The position numbers and the translations under genes were made by a program. From assembly GCA_949128115.1 (NCBI GenBank), contig OX421966.1:36473042-36537041 (forward strand): DNA of 64,000 nt, read 5' to 3'. Shown piece after piece: positions 23,079 through 33,164 of the stretch. A model generated the notes under the pieces. That model was not told the origin of the DNA. It was given only the letters and a program-made list of their open reading frames with translations, and searched no databases. Numbering within the stretch: the first letter of the stretch is position 1; the number at the start of each line of letters is the position of its first letter. This DNA is from Anaspis maculata. Taxonomy: Eukaryota; Arthropoda; Insecta; Coleoptera; Scraptiidae.

Positions 23079-24269
23079 ATGAAGATAGCTGACCTAAAAA
23101 AGGTACATTTAGGTCATCAAGTCTGCAAGAAAAAAGAAATGCAAAAAAACAACGGACGTCCGACTACTGCATTGATCTACTAAATATAAAGCAAATCGAA
23201 CCCGCAAGAATAAAACTCGTGGTGCATTGACACGTTATTTCGACAAAACAGTAAATGCTAAAACTCCATGGTTGTGATGCGGATACGACAAAAAAAAGTT
23301 TTTGTCCCAAGTTTCGTCATTTCGCGAACTGAGAACTGCTCTGTCTGCACTTTTTGCAGAAAAAGAAAAGCCTCTTCCTCTAGTTTCTGATCTAATTGTT
23401 CATATCAGGAAACATTTTGTCCATGTAGTGATGGGCAAAACTGTTATTTTTACGTAACAGATACAACCTGTTACTGTTATTTTCAAATAACAGTTAAAAA
23501 TAACAGATACTGTTGATCTGTTATTTTACAAATTAACCAGGCCCGTTTCTTGAAACTACAAATGACAAATTACAAGTTGTGTGTAGTCTTGGTAACCCAT
23601 TGTTGCAACAATCGGTCGTCAAGGTGATACATTTTTAATTTGTCGTTTGTAGTTTTATGTAAAACGGGCCCCAGGATTCTCAAAATCACAAGGCAAAAGT
23701 AACAGAACTAACTAACAACTAACGCCGGGCGTCGACGATCGGGGTGAACTGTTATTAGTGTTATTTTGTATCTGTTTAGTCAGTCTATGGTTCAGTCGTT
23801 CACCGTTGATCGCACCGGGCGTCGACGATCCGGGTGAACTAAATATTATTTTGTATCTGTTTAGTCGTTCACTGTTGATCAGTTGATCGCGTAAGGCGTC
23901 GACGATCCAGGTGAACTGTTATTTAGTATCTGTTATATTTCAACCGAGATAACAGGTTGTTATTGTTATTTTCAAATAACAGTCGAAAAATAACAGATAG
24001 TTAAATAACAACCCATCACTATGTCCATGTTTTGCTGGTTCGAAGCTCGAAAAACATTTTCTACAAAAAGTTCAGATAGAACATATTGGAGTTCTCAGCT
24101 CGCGAATTTTCAATCAATCAATCAATTTGTTATTAACGCCCTCCTTGCAAAAAACTCACGAGCCGCCACTGGTATAAGATTTATTGTATATAACGCACCT
24201 AAATCTAAAGTTGGACGAAAAGATGCACCTGAGCGAAAAGTAGATGATGTGCTAAATTCCGACATATAG
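23079..24269 (+). pseudogene. Decayed coding stretch interrupted by a hAT element
   Basis: From an ATG at 23079 a frame reads to TAA at 23181-23183. A second frame then reads protein-like sequence (including ALTRYFDKTVNAKTPW, one stop, then FRELRTALSALFAEKEKPL) up to the hAT insertion at 23426. After the insertion, 24022-24269 gives a 79-residue frame containing INALLAKNSRAATGIRF and ending at a TAG. The frames do not join without shifts. I do not recognise the family; the Lys/Arg-rich style could fit an old transposase or any other gene. The call rests on protein-like composition only. Confidence 0.3.
23426..24021. mobile_element. 596-bp non-autonomous hAT element
   Basis: The termini are TAGTGATGGGCAAAA and its partial complement AACCCATCACTA. 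The insertion is flanked by a perfect 8-bp duplication TGTCCATG (23418-23425 and 24022-24029). Subterminal AACAG/CTGTTATTT motifs are repeated and inverted at both ends. The interior carries three spaced copies of GTCGACGATC (23731, 23821, 23898), each followed by GGTGAACT-like sequence. No transposase, so it depends on another element. The GTGATGGGC terminus and 8-bp duplication are characteristic of hAT. Confidence 0.9.
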
Positions 24270-24272
24270 GTA

Positions 24273-24868
24273 AAGGAGAAGCGTCTAATATGGGGTACCT
24301 AAATTTCTACGCTATCTTTGAAGTTCCATCTGTGGTCAGTATGTTCAAACAATGCTTCTACGGGATGAAGTTATGTGACGTTGTTTTAATGTCAAAGCCA
24401 ACTTCACTAGGCGGGAAATCTATCCTTAACACCTTTGCGCCCTGTGCATAGTTTTTGATACCGAGCCCAAACTGTGAGTTACGAATTTCGTTTTGCGTTT
24501 GATTGATTTTGCTAGTTGTTAATTCTTTTTTATTGTTCTTCACTTACTGTATCATTAAATGCCGTATAGGAATGCCTACCAACCCCACTGATATGAGTAC
24601 CCCATATTAGGAATATCTGTTGCCTGATATGGGATTCTGCACCTTTTCACTTTTGAATTTCTTCAACTAACAAATTGTTGAATATATGTATTCCGCTTCC
24701 AAAATCCACCTTCAACAACATCATCAAGTAAGTACCTAAGTGAGATATTTCCGCAAAAAGTGGAAATCCCTAATTTTGTCAGACTTTCAAAAAAACGTAC
24801 CCCATATTAGGCGCTTTTCCTCTAGGTACTTACCAGTTTTTTCAAAAGGATCGCATTCAAAATTGAAG
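24273..24868. other. Unassigned sequence
   Basis: No gene. The phrase CCCCATATTAG occurs three times (about 24288 in variant form, 24600, 24800), which suggests a small diverged repeat. Confidence 0.25.
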
Positions 24869-25195
24869 GTATTGTTACGAGTTCCGAGGCGTTCGTGCAT
24901 TCTAGTACAAGCGGTCCTTCTAGACCGTTCGAACACAGTGTTACGAGTTGAGAAACTCTCGTGCAATTTTAGTGCATTCGAGAGCCATAGTCGAATTTGA
25001 TTTTTGATTCAACTGCGAGATCTCAATGACCGAGCAGAACACATCTGTCCAATTGGCGGAAGCGCCGCTTCCAGAACACGACGAAATTACACGGCAAAGT
25101 GATGGACTGTTCGAGAGTCGCCCTCAATTCACATGCTGCGATCAATGTGGAATTTGCCAGAGGACCGGTGGAAAGTTCCAGGATAACAATCGGAG

Positions 25196-25203
25196 TATAT
25201 AAG
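25196..25203 (+). promoter_or_regulatory. LTR TATA box
   Basis: TATATAAG within the solo LTR, about 125 bp upstream of its AATAAA signal. It would drive transcription to the right. Confidence 0.65.
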
Positions 25204-25323
25204 CACCGATGGGCCGACCGACAAAGCCGTTTTAATTCCAGAGCGACAAAGCGAGTAGTAATCGAATCGGCGATATACCCAAACGCGAATAATGATTGAC
25301 GTGTATTTATAGTAGTGCGTAGT

Positions 25324-25329
25324 AATAAA
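25324..25329 (+). promoter_or_regulatory. LTR polyadenylation signal
   Basis: AATAAA within the solo LTR, 55 bp before its right boundary, as expected near the R-U5 junction. Confidence 0.55.
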
Positions 25330-25442
25330 CTGTGTTTGAACTTCGTCCCAATTATAAAAGAGCTCAAACGCGAAATCTGTGACAGTATGAAGAGAGGTTA
25401 TGTTTTAATGATTGGACTGAAACAATCAAGCACTGCATACCT

Positions 25443-25443
<1 letters not shown>

Positions 25444-25476
<33 letters not shown>

Positions 25477-25726
25477 GCTTCAGGCCTGGTTTGTCCTATT
25501 AGCCATTACACTAATTAAAACTTGAAGAAAATATAGGACTGAAAAACAAACGAAAACAAATTCAGACCTACAGATTTAAAAACGTTATATGTTGAACGAC
25601 GCTTCCTTCAAAAATTTCACCAAAGCAGAGTACACCTCAACTCTTCCTGACTCAAGGATTTGTGACATGTTCAGTGAGAGTGGTATCCCTAAGACTCTCA
25701 GTTCTCTCAACAAGTTTTCCTGTTTC
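25444..25726 (-). mobile_element. 5'-truncated non-LTR retrotransposon (LINE) 3' end
   Basis: On the minus strand the fragment starts within the last ~47 codons of a reverse-transcriptase polyprotein (residues include LLRELRVLGIPLSL and VEVYSALVKFLKEASF). It then has a short 3' untranslated region of about 110 bp and a 32-base poly(A) tail, seen as T at 25444-25475. It is bounded by the direct repeat CTGCATACCTG (25433-25443 and 25727-25737). This is a textbook target-primed insertion truncated at its 5' end. The peptide resembles C-termini of Jockey/CR1-type elements as I remember them; the clade is an inference. The open frame running past 25726 to an ATG at 25776 enters host DNA by chance. 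Confidence 0.75.
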
Positions 25727-25737
25727 CTGCATACCTG

Positions 25738-26930
25738 TTTAAGTCTATTTAGAGCTAAGAGCTCATTAACCATCAAAATTTACATGGTATGTCACAGTTT
25801 TACATGCTGAAAACTCTCCTTATGTATACTTACATCCAATATTGAGGTGATCCCAAGTGGATTATGTCATGACCTCGCGACCTCGGTCATGACGGACGTC
25901 GGACTAAATCCTGTTCTATAGGTAGGTACCTGCTAGTATTTTATTTCCATTAAGTTCAGCAAATGCCATGAAAATGTACTCTCTCCGTCTGTTCTTTCCA
26001 TAAAACAACTATCGTTACAAACAGAATCTATACACAGCGACGAATTCCAGCTGGACCGCTTTATTCTGGCGAAAACGGTGGGGAAGAGATCCCCGAGAGG
26101 CAAACTTCAGAGTTTATTTGCAAGCACATTGTGGGCAACAAAGTATCCCAATTCCCTCACAAAACCGACTCTCATCATAACTAAACACACATTTTCATTC
26201 CTCACAAGAGACCTGTGATGGTTAATTAGCACTGAGGCCAGCGCAAAGGGTTCTTCTAATCACTCATCTAACCCGCCTGGAGCGCTCAAAGAGAGTTATA
26301 CTGAGTTGTAGGGTGAGCTGTTCGTTCCCATATAACTTGTATTCCGTGATGTGTAAAAATGAATTGACAATCATAAAATAATTACGGTGTTTTCACTGTT
26401 TACCCGTTTACGGTTCACCTACAGTTGTGTACATACGATATATGCGTGAAATAGTAGGCACAATACGTTGCAAGCACGGAAAGTGACATTTTTTGCCGAA
26501 GTGCATAGATTACACGGATCGAATGCATTTAATTCCCAAAAGCCTATGCGGAAACTTGACATTTGCTATTGAATTTGATTTCTGTAGACACTTTCCTCGA
26601 AACTTGCGGTCAGGTTTGTTTGGCCCCGCCGAAGATAGGATCATTATAATCAAAATATTTGACAGCCACTGATGGGCAGGTCTATTATCGCCGCTGCCAT
26701 TTTATTTGAGTGAACTGACAGCCAAGTAGGTATTCAACAAGTTAACAGCAACGAGATCAAGAATCAAAGTTTCTCTAAAATCGAGCTCATGACATAATAT
26801 GTATAGGTCCGCTTTTTTCCACCTCCTCGGGAAATAGGTGAAATCACCAAAATCATCGAAAATGGGATATCCTGATTCCTGATGTACACTAGTATCAGTC
26901 CAGTTTAGATACAGGCCGGCATGGTGACAA
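25738..26930. other. Unassigned sequence
   Basis: No gene, RNA or recognised repeat. Confidence 0.3.
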
Positions 26931-27025
26931 GCTGGACTTCGTTTCTATCAATGACAGATCTGAACTAAGAAAATGCGCTATTTCGACTCACGCACGTGAG
27001 GGTATATTCTCTTGTTCACCTTGTG
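26931..27025 (-). repeat. Family Q terminal box, isolated
   Basis: Read on the minus strand: GAACAAGAGAATATACCCTC, then the CTCACGTGCGTGAG hairpin, TAGCGCATTTTCTTAG and CAGATCTGTCATTGATAG. It matches 1645-1725 closely, and 52130 in its inner part. Only the end of the element is present. Confidence 0.75.
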
Positions 27026-28265
27026 TCTCGGGTGTGGGTGCAAACTTCCTAGGTATTTCGATTTTGCTGTGGGAAGTAAGATATTTTTATGTCAAATATA
27101 GCTATCCCAGTGAAAAACCTAAAGTTCGGGCCCAACATCATCTCGCATTATTATTATTCCCCCTCAGCGTTCTATCCAGCGTCATATTTTTCACTCATAA
27201 CTTTCGTTATCCAGGGAGCTTCGCTCTCCTCTTGCCCCTAATTGAATTTTCTGCCTGCTCCTTCAGGTATAGATATACGGATGTAAGCAATTTGCCCAAA
27301 ATGGCGCCAATATATCACTTGGTCCGGCGTGAGCGTTCTTCGACCACCATTCATTTTGACTTGCAAATGTGATGCTCTTTGTTCAGTATTGCATAAAAGA
27401 CCACCCTATACTCGTATGTAGTTGTTGTTTTTTTTGCTTACTTAGGTCATACCTCAATAACAATAGTACATTGAGGTTCTTATATCTGTTCGCAATTTAA
27501 ATTAATTTTTCCCGCCACGCGAAAGCCACGTCACGTGAAAAGTTGTGATCAATAGAAGATTTGTATTGGAAATTTTGTTTCTTTAGGACGTGTAGGTACT
27601 TTTCGAGTGAACGCGATTGCCGCGTGGAGGATGGAACACCTGTACATGTTTTTGCAGGTACAGGCACTACCTACTTCTCCATCAAAATTCAACTAAATGC
27701 TAAATGCAATGATGCCGCGATAGACACCTAAGTTGAAGGCGAAAAGTATCTAGGTACCTTCCTACGTAAATGAAATTTGTTAGTATTTCGATGGCGTCAA
27801 CTGTATACTCGCGCAACTCAGGAATGAAAAACAGAGAGATGTGGCTGCTAAAAACTTGATAGTTAATGAACTTCCTGCCTTTCGCAAGAAATTCCAGCAA
27901 CGCGGTCGCAATTTAGCGTCGTGATGAATTTATGAGCGCAATAAGAAAAGGAGACAACGTAGAACTTCCTTTAATTTACCTAACAGCTATGCTTGATACC
28001 TAAGCAAATAGGTCAAAGTGATGGAAAAATGCAAGAAGCACGTTGAAAACTGTAATAAATTCATTCGCGTTTGTTCAAAAACATGTCTTTTGTTGGTTAG
28101 ATAGTAACGAGGATAGTAAGCAAAGTATTCTAGTATTAGTCTAGTCGTATAATGAATAATCATAAATAATAATAAATAAATAAAATTTACCATTTCAGCA
28201 CAAAACACGGTTTCACAGAATAATACAATTACAGATATTAATAATGCACAAACAAAATACTAGTC
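27026..28265. other. Unassigned sequence
   Basis: No gene with a recognisable domain. A 112-residue plus-strand frame (27034-27372) is hydrophobic in places but matches nothing I know. Confidence 0.25.
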
Positions 28266-28275
28266 ACTCATACTT

Positions 28276-28475
28276 GACGGCCCCGTGGCGCAGGCGGTCG
28301 AGTGGCTGCCTGCGACGCGGAAGTCCCCGGTTCGATTCCCGGTGGAAAGTCTGGGTGTTGTGTTGTCCGAAATTTGCACTTTTCTGAGTCTGTAGATTGA
28401 TTAATAATCGGGTAAACTCCTATGGCAAGAAAAAGCCGATAAGGAGAAAAACATTTATTTATTATTTATTATTTT
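28276..28475 (+). mobile_element. SINE, family 1, copy with tRNA-like head
   Basis: The head looks like a tRNA gene, with A box TGGCGCAGGCGGTCGAGTGG (28287-28306) and B box GGTTCGATTCC (about 28330-28340). A unique body and the tail hairpin CTCCTATGGC...GCCGATAAGGAG (28417-28446) follow, ending A-rich then TTATT-rich. The flanks carry a 10-bp duplication ACTCATACTT/ACTCATATTT (28266-28275 and 28476-28485). It is transcribed by RNA polymerase III and needs a partner LINE. The head is not a functional tRNA in this context. Confidence 0.85.
28417..28446 (+). promoter_or_regulatory. SINE 3' stem-loop, copy 1
   Basis: CTCCT pairs with AGGAG and GGC with GCC, separated by an AT against GATA internal loop. 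This is one of four related tails; the other three are at 46790-46819, 40689-40720 and 35818-35849. Confidence 0.65.
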
Positions 28476-28485
28476 ACTCATATTT

Positions 28486-29455
28486 ATTTGTGCTGTCCAA
28501 TTTCATAGGAAAACGCATTTCCCATGACAGTATTACAGCTTAATTACAAATGCGTCTCGTGGCGAGTCGTGGCGGGACTCCCAGTCAACTAGAATCACAC
28601 TGGAGTGGAGTTGAACGTTTATAGTGAATTTCAAAAAAAACTAGTCGACAAATAGATAAAGATAAGTAATATTGGAATGAATAATATGATCAAGCTAAGT
28701 CCCTAACTGACAAAATAGGGTGGAAAATCATCGCAAACACGGGCGAAAAAAAGGCCAAATCATGGCTCTTGCAAAAGATTAGCCTTTGCATCCAACGGGG
28801 AAATGCCACCAGCATTTTGGGGACCGCCGACCGTCATTATTATTAATTTTTATTGTTATAACTTATTGTTTTTATTCTTCTTTACAAACATGGAATGAAT
28901 TATTGCTCGGACTATACCAATAATTAATACCTAATCAATAATCTGAGCATATTATTTATAACCAAACAAAAATATGCCATTACTGAATCGACCTAACGGT
29001 GAAGCTTTAGTTCATTTTTGGAAAATAAATGAAGAACGCGCAAGTTAGTTACGTTGAAAAAGACCCAAGCAACATCATAGGTCTGTTTCTTTGTCCTGCT
29101 CCAACTTACTCCGGAGCAACGACCAATCAGACAGCTCTATTTTCGGCTCTAAGCGCTCCAGAATAAGTAAGAACCCACGTCCCACGTTGGCATAATGCAT
29201 TACCTATTGACAGTCGATTCTAACTTCACTTTTCACTGATGGCGGTAGATGGTGTGGTTTCACTGTGGTGCTTAGAGAGACTGTACTATAGAGTGACGAA
29301 GCTATGAAAGGGATATATCGGTATTCTCTGTCAGTGTCCCGGCATTTCCTGGCCTCGTCAAAATTCAAAACAAAGTTAGCTGGGGTGGGCGTGGTTGCTA
29401 TTGACATTTGTCATTTTCACGATTTGTTTACATATTTGAATTGTCATTATTTTGC
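28486..29455. other. Unassigned sequence
   Basis: No gene or known repeat. The last 250 bp contain TTGACATTTGTCA-type motifs and lead into the small coding candidate at 29456, so this could include its promoter. Confidence 0.25.
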
Positions 29456-29764
29456 ATGCCGAAATCGCCGAAATCCGGGCTAAAAGTGCCAAAACGAAAA
29501 AGGTGCACCGTGAAGCAGTACAAGAATCGGGAAGATGTGATGTTTTCCTTGCCGAAGAAACCATCAGGTATAGAATCTTGCTAAATTGATGAACTTCTAT
29601 TATTGTGCTTCTTGGGTTTTCCAGCTGTTCGGGGCCAGTACCTACTGAAATACATAATATACCTACTGAGCGTACGGCAATTACAAATATATCTTCACGA
29701 TGGGGTCACCACGTCGACGGTTACTGCATTCAACGATCAATGGAATTTGCGTTCGACGGAATGA
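29456..29764 (+). CDS. Possible small two-exon gene, unknown function
   Basis: Exon 1 (29456-29567) encodes a Lys-rich start (KVPKRKRCTVKQYKNRED) and ends at CATCAG before GTATAG. A 57-bp intron candidate (29568-29624) ends in TTTTCCAG. Exon 2 (29625-29764) continues in frame to a TGA, giving 252 bp or 83 residues. Seen directly: basic N-terminus, acceptable splice sites, and frame kept across the intron. The spacing C-x4-Y-x-N-R...F-x-L-P-K faintly recalls the start of a THAP zinc finger, but the second cysteine is absent and I do not claim it. It could be chance. Confidence 0.2.
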
Positions 29765-30200
29765 GTTGGATGATGAAACCTACGTTCGACGAAATGCCAG
29801 CAGTACTTGAAATACGGTGATCGAAAGCATCTGCTATGTATGGAACACAATATACATGCCTAAAACAGTTTTTAAGAGTTTCTGTTAAATTTAGTGAAAA
29901 AATCTGTGTTGAAAGATGAAACGGTCGACTTAACCTCATCAAAAATATTGACAGCTCATGTCATGCATTTTGACTGTGACGCAGGGTGGTTTAGTAACAA
30001 GCAATGGCACCACACCCTGACGTGCAAATACCCTAATGCTCTAGCTTTCTCTCTCTCTATACCCTCTCGCTCAATGACTGGGCTTGCGTCTCTCTCTGGG
30101 TAACCAGATCCCAGGTCTCTCTAGTGGTGCTCTAGGCAGCTACATGTGGTGCTATCTCTCGACAGTCGAATTCGCGATTGATTTCTGTCGAGTATCTAGA
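29765..30200. other. Unassigned sequence
   Basis: No gene or known repeat recognised. Confidence 0.25.
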
Positions 30201-30670
30201 CTTCAATTCTTAAAAGATGCACCTTACGTCACGAATTTATTTTTGAGTTATGTGGACGTTGTTGTCATGTATCACCGTGTTGAAAAGAAACAGCATGGAC
30301 TACCATGTCTTTTACACGCTTTATTGGTAAAAGCGTGATAATGATGACAAAGACAACTGCATAAATCCAGTCGTAGCGCATAGCGCTTGTCTCGTCCTGT
30401 CCATGCCGGTACACAGCATCCTCTACAAACTGCGACTTACGTCTCAAGGTGCGTTCAGTCAGCTTATTTAGCCGCAATTTTAATTTTAGCCGTAAGCGCT
30501 GCATCGCTTATTGGCTGTTCCGAGGACGCTGGTTCATGAGAGCCAATGGGCGTCGCTGCGCTTGCGACTAAAATTAAAACTTGCGGCTAAATAAGCTGAC
30601 TGAACGTACCTTCAATCTTAATTCACACGCATACGATCGATGACGTAAGGTGCATCTTTCAAGAATTGAA
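30201..30670. mobile_element. Inverted-repeat element with a nested MITE
   Basis: The outer arms of about 30 bp are AAAAGATGCACCTTACGTCA-like on the left (30201-30232) and its complement on the right (30641-30670). A second hairpin element lies inside at 30446-30612. Confidence 0.65.
30446..30612. mobile_element. 167-bp MITE
   Basis: The arms of about 55 bp begin AAGGTGCGTTCAGTCAGC and end in GCTGACTGAACGTACCTT, with a loop around 30505-30550. No clear target duplication. Confidence 0.75.
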
Positions 30671-30699
30671 CTGTACCTACACAGTAGAGTGTGTTCCAC

Positions 30700-30891
30700 T
30701 GGGTGCTTTCCACCTAGACGGTACAAATACCACCAGACGGCACATGTTCCATGGTGTGGCACAAAATTTTAGGTGATCCAATGAACGGCGCAGAACCGAG
30801 TAGGAACACGTAGATGAAAAGCACCGTTTGGCACCCGCACATGCGTAAATGTCAGGTGTACCAAACTTTGGGCTAAGTGGAAAGCACGCAC
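30700..30891. mobile_element. Short inverted-repeat element
   Basis: The outer arms are GGGTGCTTTCCACCTAG on the left and CTAAGTGGAAAGCACGC on the right. The interior pairs less well. No target duplication seen. Confidence 0.5.
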
Positions 30892-31338
30892 TGGCGCCTA
30901 CAGCGCTCGCGATCGCCGTTCCACTTATAATGACGGTATCGAAAATTTTGCCTTTTTTCAAAATGACGTTACTTTGGATTGACTAACCGATTCTGAATTT
31001 GTTTCTCGCAGTTTCTATATCCATCTTTTAGCAATCCCCAATCCATCCCATTGAACAGATTTTGTTTTGAATTTCAATGGGGTACTTGCCAATGAAACAG
31101 ATTTTACTGGAAACACTTTCAATCATCAACAAGAGTGATAAATAGTATTTCCTGAAAATTTCCGGAAAATATATCCATTGATTAAAAAGATTTTTTTTTT
31201 CGATTTTTTTTTCAAAAGGTTGGTAAAAGTCGGGAATGGTTAGTGAAATTTTTCTGCCTGTATTTTTCAAATATTGTTAAGCCACTCTAACTGTTTTTTG
31301 AGTTTTCAACCCAACAGTGCTGTTTGTTTAGTTTTTAG

Positions 31339-31362
31339 TATATTTGTGACGTCACAAATATA
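31339..31362. promoter_or_regulatory. 24-bp perfect palindrome centred on TGACGTCA
   Basis: TATATTTGTGAC followed by its exact complement GTCACAAATATA. The centre is the CREB/ATF-type site TGACGTCA. No promoter or gene is visible beside it, so a regulatory role is an inference. Confidence 0.4.
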
Positions 31363-31462
31363 TTTTTAAAACAGACACTACGGCCGCAATTTTGGGAATT
31401 TAGGAAAAAGAAAAAATACGGGTACAATATTTTTGCCCATACTTTCGATTAAGCCAATAAAA

Positions 31463-32110
31463 AAAATTTGGGCAAGTAGCCCATTACTTCTTTTCAAAGT
31501 TGAGTCACTCGCGCTACGCTGTGTGGGTTCGAATCCCGCTACAACCATGAATATTTTGTGCTGTCCCCGAGGTTGCATGGTAGACAGGGATGCCAGACGT
31601 CCCGTTTTCTGCGGGATTGTCCCGCAACTGGTTCTTTCGTCCCGCGTCCCGCATACATTCGAAAATGTCCCGCACACTAATATTTTGGCTTTTTTCTGTA
31701 TATTTTTTGATTATTCACCAAATTCAAATTCAAAATTCAACTTCCAACTTTAAAATTCAGTTCAAATTGATAATAAATGAATAGAGAAAAAAGTTACTGC
31801 GCGCAATGGTCTAGATGTAGCTAGACTAGTCCCACAGAGACCCAATCTGACAAAGACTAGCTAGGCATGCATGTGGGGCACTAATGCAACTGTTTGAGAA
31901 AAAACACATAATTATCAATATTACTATAATAATTTGAGGGAAAATTTCTTCTGCGGCGCTCTTGGGAGAATATACCTCCCCGGAAGCCCCGTTAACTTTG
32001 TTACACGTGCATGTCTGTCCCGCGTTGCGATTTCAGAAATCTGGTAGCCCTGATGGTAGAGCAGCTAATAGCTGAATGTCGCCTCGTGAAATAAGTCAAT
32101 TAAATAAAAA
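31463..32110 (+). mobile_element. SINE, family 2, split by a hAT element
   Basis: The left part (about 31463-31584) has a B box GGGTTCGAATCC (31525-31536) and TTTTGTGCTGTCCCCGAGG. The right part (32053-32110) continues with GCAGCTAATAGCTGAATG and CCTCG, then an A- and T-rich tail. Another copy, uninterrupted, is at 37961-38150 on the minus strand. The head is more diverged than in that copy, and the left edge is approximate. Confidence 0.7.
31585..32052. mobile_element. 468-bp non-autonomous hAT element
   Basis: The ends CAGGGATGCCAGA and TCTGGTAGCCCTG are an imperfect inverted repeat. The 8-bp duplication ATGGTAGA lies at 31577-31584 and 32053-32060, inside the SINE sequence, so the empty site is known. 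The left part is rich in GTCCCGC motifs. No transposase. Confidence 0.9.
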
Positions 32111-33164
32111 ATAAATAGATACGACTTATATTTCGCACATTTTTTCCGCTAGGTGGCTCACCCTCCTAATCGAAATGGTGTGACAGGACTTTCTGAATGT
32201 GACATCCAGGAGGGTAATAATATATTATGGTGGTGTTTCTGAGCTTTCTACTCCAACTGTACTTTTATCATTTTCTTGTGCGATTTCCATAGCCACCTAT
32301 ACCTACTTCGTTGTTCGCTGTCTCCCTTGAGAATAAAAAATGATAGGCTTTGTTTATGACGTGGTGGAATTATTCCCCTCTCATCACGGAAACGCTAAGC
32401 TGAAATATGATAGATAGACTGTCGGGGGTGTGTACCTAATCTTTAGTTCATTCGTCAAAATGTAAAAGTCTGAGAGGCGAGAAGTTATTTAAGAAGAAAT
32501 CGTCGAGAGATGCCGGTCTCTGAAATTAATCATGATGATGGCAAAAAGTCTGAAAGGGTGTTACTTTTTCTTCAATTTCCATTCCAATGTCTGATCCTGA
32601 ATTCTATTGTTGTGCAATGTGCTTTGTTCCCAATTAATCTGGTTTTGTTCCTGACTATTAATTTGGGTAAGGGCATCAGCCTCCACGTGATGTTACGTAA
32701 TAATAATTGTCTTATCGATGGACCCAAGTTATACGCCCTATAACTCCCAAAATAAACCTAGTTGATCTATTTTTGGAGTGCCGTAACCGACTTGGCTTGT
32801 TTTCGCATGCTAAATTTATTAAACAGAGGGAGGAAGGGTTTCTGTAATGGGTAATGGAGCAAAAACGTGATGAAATTCCCATCAGGCATCAGGTACATAA
32901 ATAGAGTTTGCGTAAACACCGTCTAGAATCATCAACCCAAATTCGAAACCCTAATTAAATACTGGGTGTCTCAAAAGTAACGGCGGCAACTTTAGGCCTA
33001 AGGACGGAGTTGAACTGGTAAAATGAAGCGTTGCGAAATTAATCGTTGTGGGTTTATTCCTTGGCAGAATCTTACCATATAGGTTTCTTTCGAAAGCTAA
33101 AGATGTACTTCGGTTTAAGCCCATTGGCATATCCAAAATCCTAAAAAAAAATCGGAAATTTGAA
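32111..33164. other. Unassigned sequence
   Basis: No gene or known repeat family recognised. Confidence 0.25.

Larger units (their letters stand above)
24873..25384 (+). mobile_element. Solo LTR of an LTR retrotransposon, 512 bp
   Basis: Starts TGTTACGAGTT and ends GTGACA, so it has the TG...CA boundaries of an LTR. It is flanked by the 4-bp duplication GTAT (24869-24872 and 25385-25388). It contains a TATA box (25196-25203) and an AATAAA signal (25324-25329) in the order and spacing expected for U3-R-U5. The first 66 bp are partly repeated (TGTTACGAGTT again at 24939). No gag-pol sequence or second LTR is present, so this is the product of LTR-LTR recombination. A 4-bp duplication fits the Ty3/gypsy group, but other groups are possible. 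Confidence 0.8.

Noticed and set aside
25585..25776. 63-residue gene starting at 25776
   Set aside because: The first ~16 codons lie outside the LINE's target duplication, so the ATG is host sequence joined by chance to the LINE end.
28276..28350. Functional tRNA gene
   Set aside because: A and B boxes are present, but the sequence continues into a SINE body and tail with a target duplication, and no proper acceptor stem closes at the end of the tRNA-like part.
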